DNA of 64,000 bases from Spongilla lacustris (Eukaryota; Porifera; Demospongiae; Spongillida; Spongillidae), in the NCBI GenBank assembly GCA_949361645.1, contig OX442426.1, positions 434,001 to 498,000 on the forward strand, read 5' to 3'. Position 1 is the stretch's first letter. Every line of letters begins with the position of its first letter. A program made the translations under genes and the position numbers. The notes below the pieces were generated by a model, which was not told the DNA's origin, searched no databases, and saw nothing but the letters and a program-made list of their open reading frames with translations. Positions 63,479 through 64,000 of the stretch are shown here, one piece after another.

Positions 63479-64000
63479 CTGTTGGAGAGAATGGCATATC
63501 AGTGTACCATGAAGGTCAGACATGACCTAACCCTCAAACCCCTCTCTGCCATCACAGTACAGTCACCACACATGTCTAACAACAGGACACACCCACCACA
63601 GGTAAACAACTGTGGCTATGGTGGTGGGCGTGTACCTCGTCCCCAGTCCACATTAGACCAAGAAAGTTTGGCGATAAGTATGTTTGAATGAAGAGTGGTG
63701 TGGGAGGAGTGCAGAGAGTGGTGGGTGGGTCAGCCACAAGGGGAGGAGGAGGAGGAGGGGTGGGATGTGGAGGGTAGGGTAATGACAAGGGGAACAGAAG
63801 GGGTGGATAGTTGGGGGGTGGGAGTGAAGGGGGAGGGGAGGGGGGCTGTTGAATGTTGTACAGTTGTACTGCATGCTGTTTCTAAGCACATCTGTTGCTA
63901 TGGGATTTTAGTTAACACAATGCTCAAGTCTAAAGTGGATGAGGGGTTCTAGTTCTATTAGTTGGAAGGGGCAGCAAAGGAGTGAGAGTGGAAGGGAAGA

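Overview
The window looks like nuclear DNA of an invertebrate animal. Genes are split into short exons with GT/AG borders, introns are loaded with minisatellites and DNA transposon relics, and both recognisable gene families are animal ones. The recurrent tacatgta-type motif and the ankyrin-Roc-COR-Death gene architecture make me favour a sponge, possibly a cnidarian; this is inference. No prokaryotic organisation, rRNA or CRISPR array is seen.

Two gene families dominate, both on the minus strand. (1) MTOR, the TOR kinase. Copy 1 (1.6-10.4 kb) has 18 exons from the FAT domain to a complete FATC. The spliced length is 3069 nt, so the frame holds across all 18 exons, but one in-frame TAG at 9870-9872 and about 75 missing FAT residues argue for a pseudogene or a sequence error. 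Copy 2 (12.85-23.2 kb) is a segmental duplicate with small, mostly in-frame deletions, a re-duplicated kinase exon pair and a FATC exon cut off by fusion to a ROCO-family exon. Isolated N-terminal HEAT exons of MTOR lie at 24.9-25.1, 27.3-27.5, 33.9-34.1, 35.1-35.3, 35.6-35.8 and 36.8-37.1 kb, some duplicated and out of gene order. (2) A ROCO gene: 99-bp ankyrin exons (52.9-63.5 kb), an ankyrin plus P-loop exon (51.85-52.1 kb), a long Roc-COR exon (42.27-43.87 kb) and a terminal Death-domain exon (37.77-38.11 kb). Two extra Death exons lie at 12.0 and 29.5 kb, and an isolated ankyrin exon of what may be another family member lies at 254-352.

Layout: 0-10.4 kb, ankyrin exon then MTOR copy 1; 10.6-12.9 kb, HEAT scrap plus ROCO tail fused to MTOR copy 2; 12.9-23.2 kb, MTOR copy 2; 23.2-36 kb, HEAT exons between 30-bp and 38-bp minisatellites, a Merlin-like transposase, Death exon 2 with a 46-bp minisatellite, and a retroelement relic; 36-42 kb, Helitron-like scraps, a chimeric MTOR exon, Death exon 3 and a second copy of the 28-33.6 kb block; 42-52 kb, ROCO catalytic exons around an 8-kb intron with a 3.2-kb G-rich 16-bp minisatellite; 52-64 kb, ankyrin exon units, several decayed.

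The two products would be a TOR-complex kinase and a Roc-GTPase/Death-domain protein; nothing in the sequence links them functionally. The main interest is structural: repeated block duplication, an MTOR-ROCO fusion junction, and a ~585-bp segment present in opposite orientations in two otherwise collinear copies next to perfect 16-bp palindromes. Haplotype duplication or assembly error could explain part of this.
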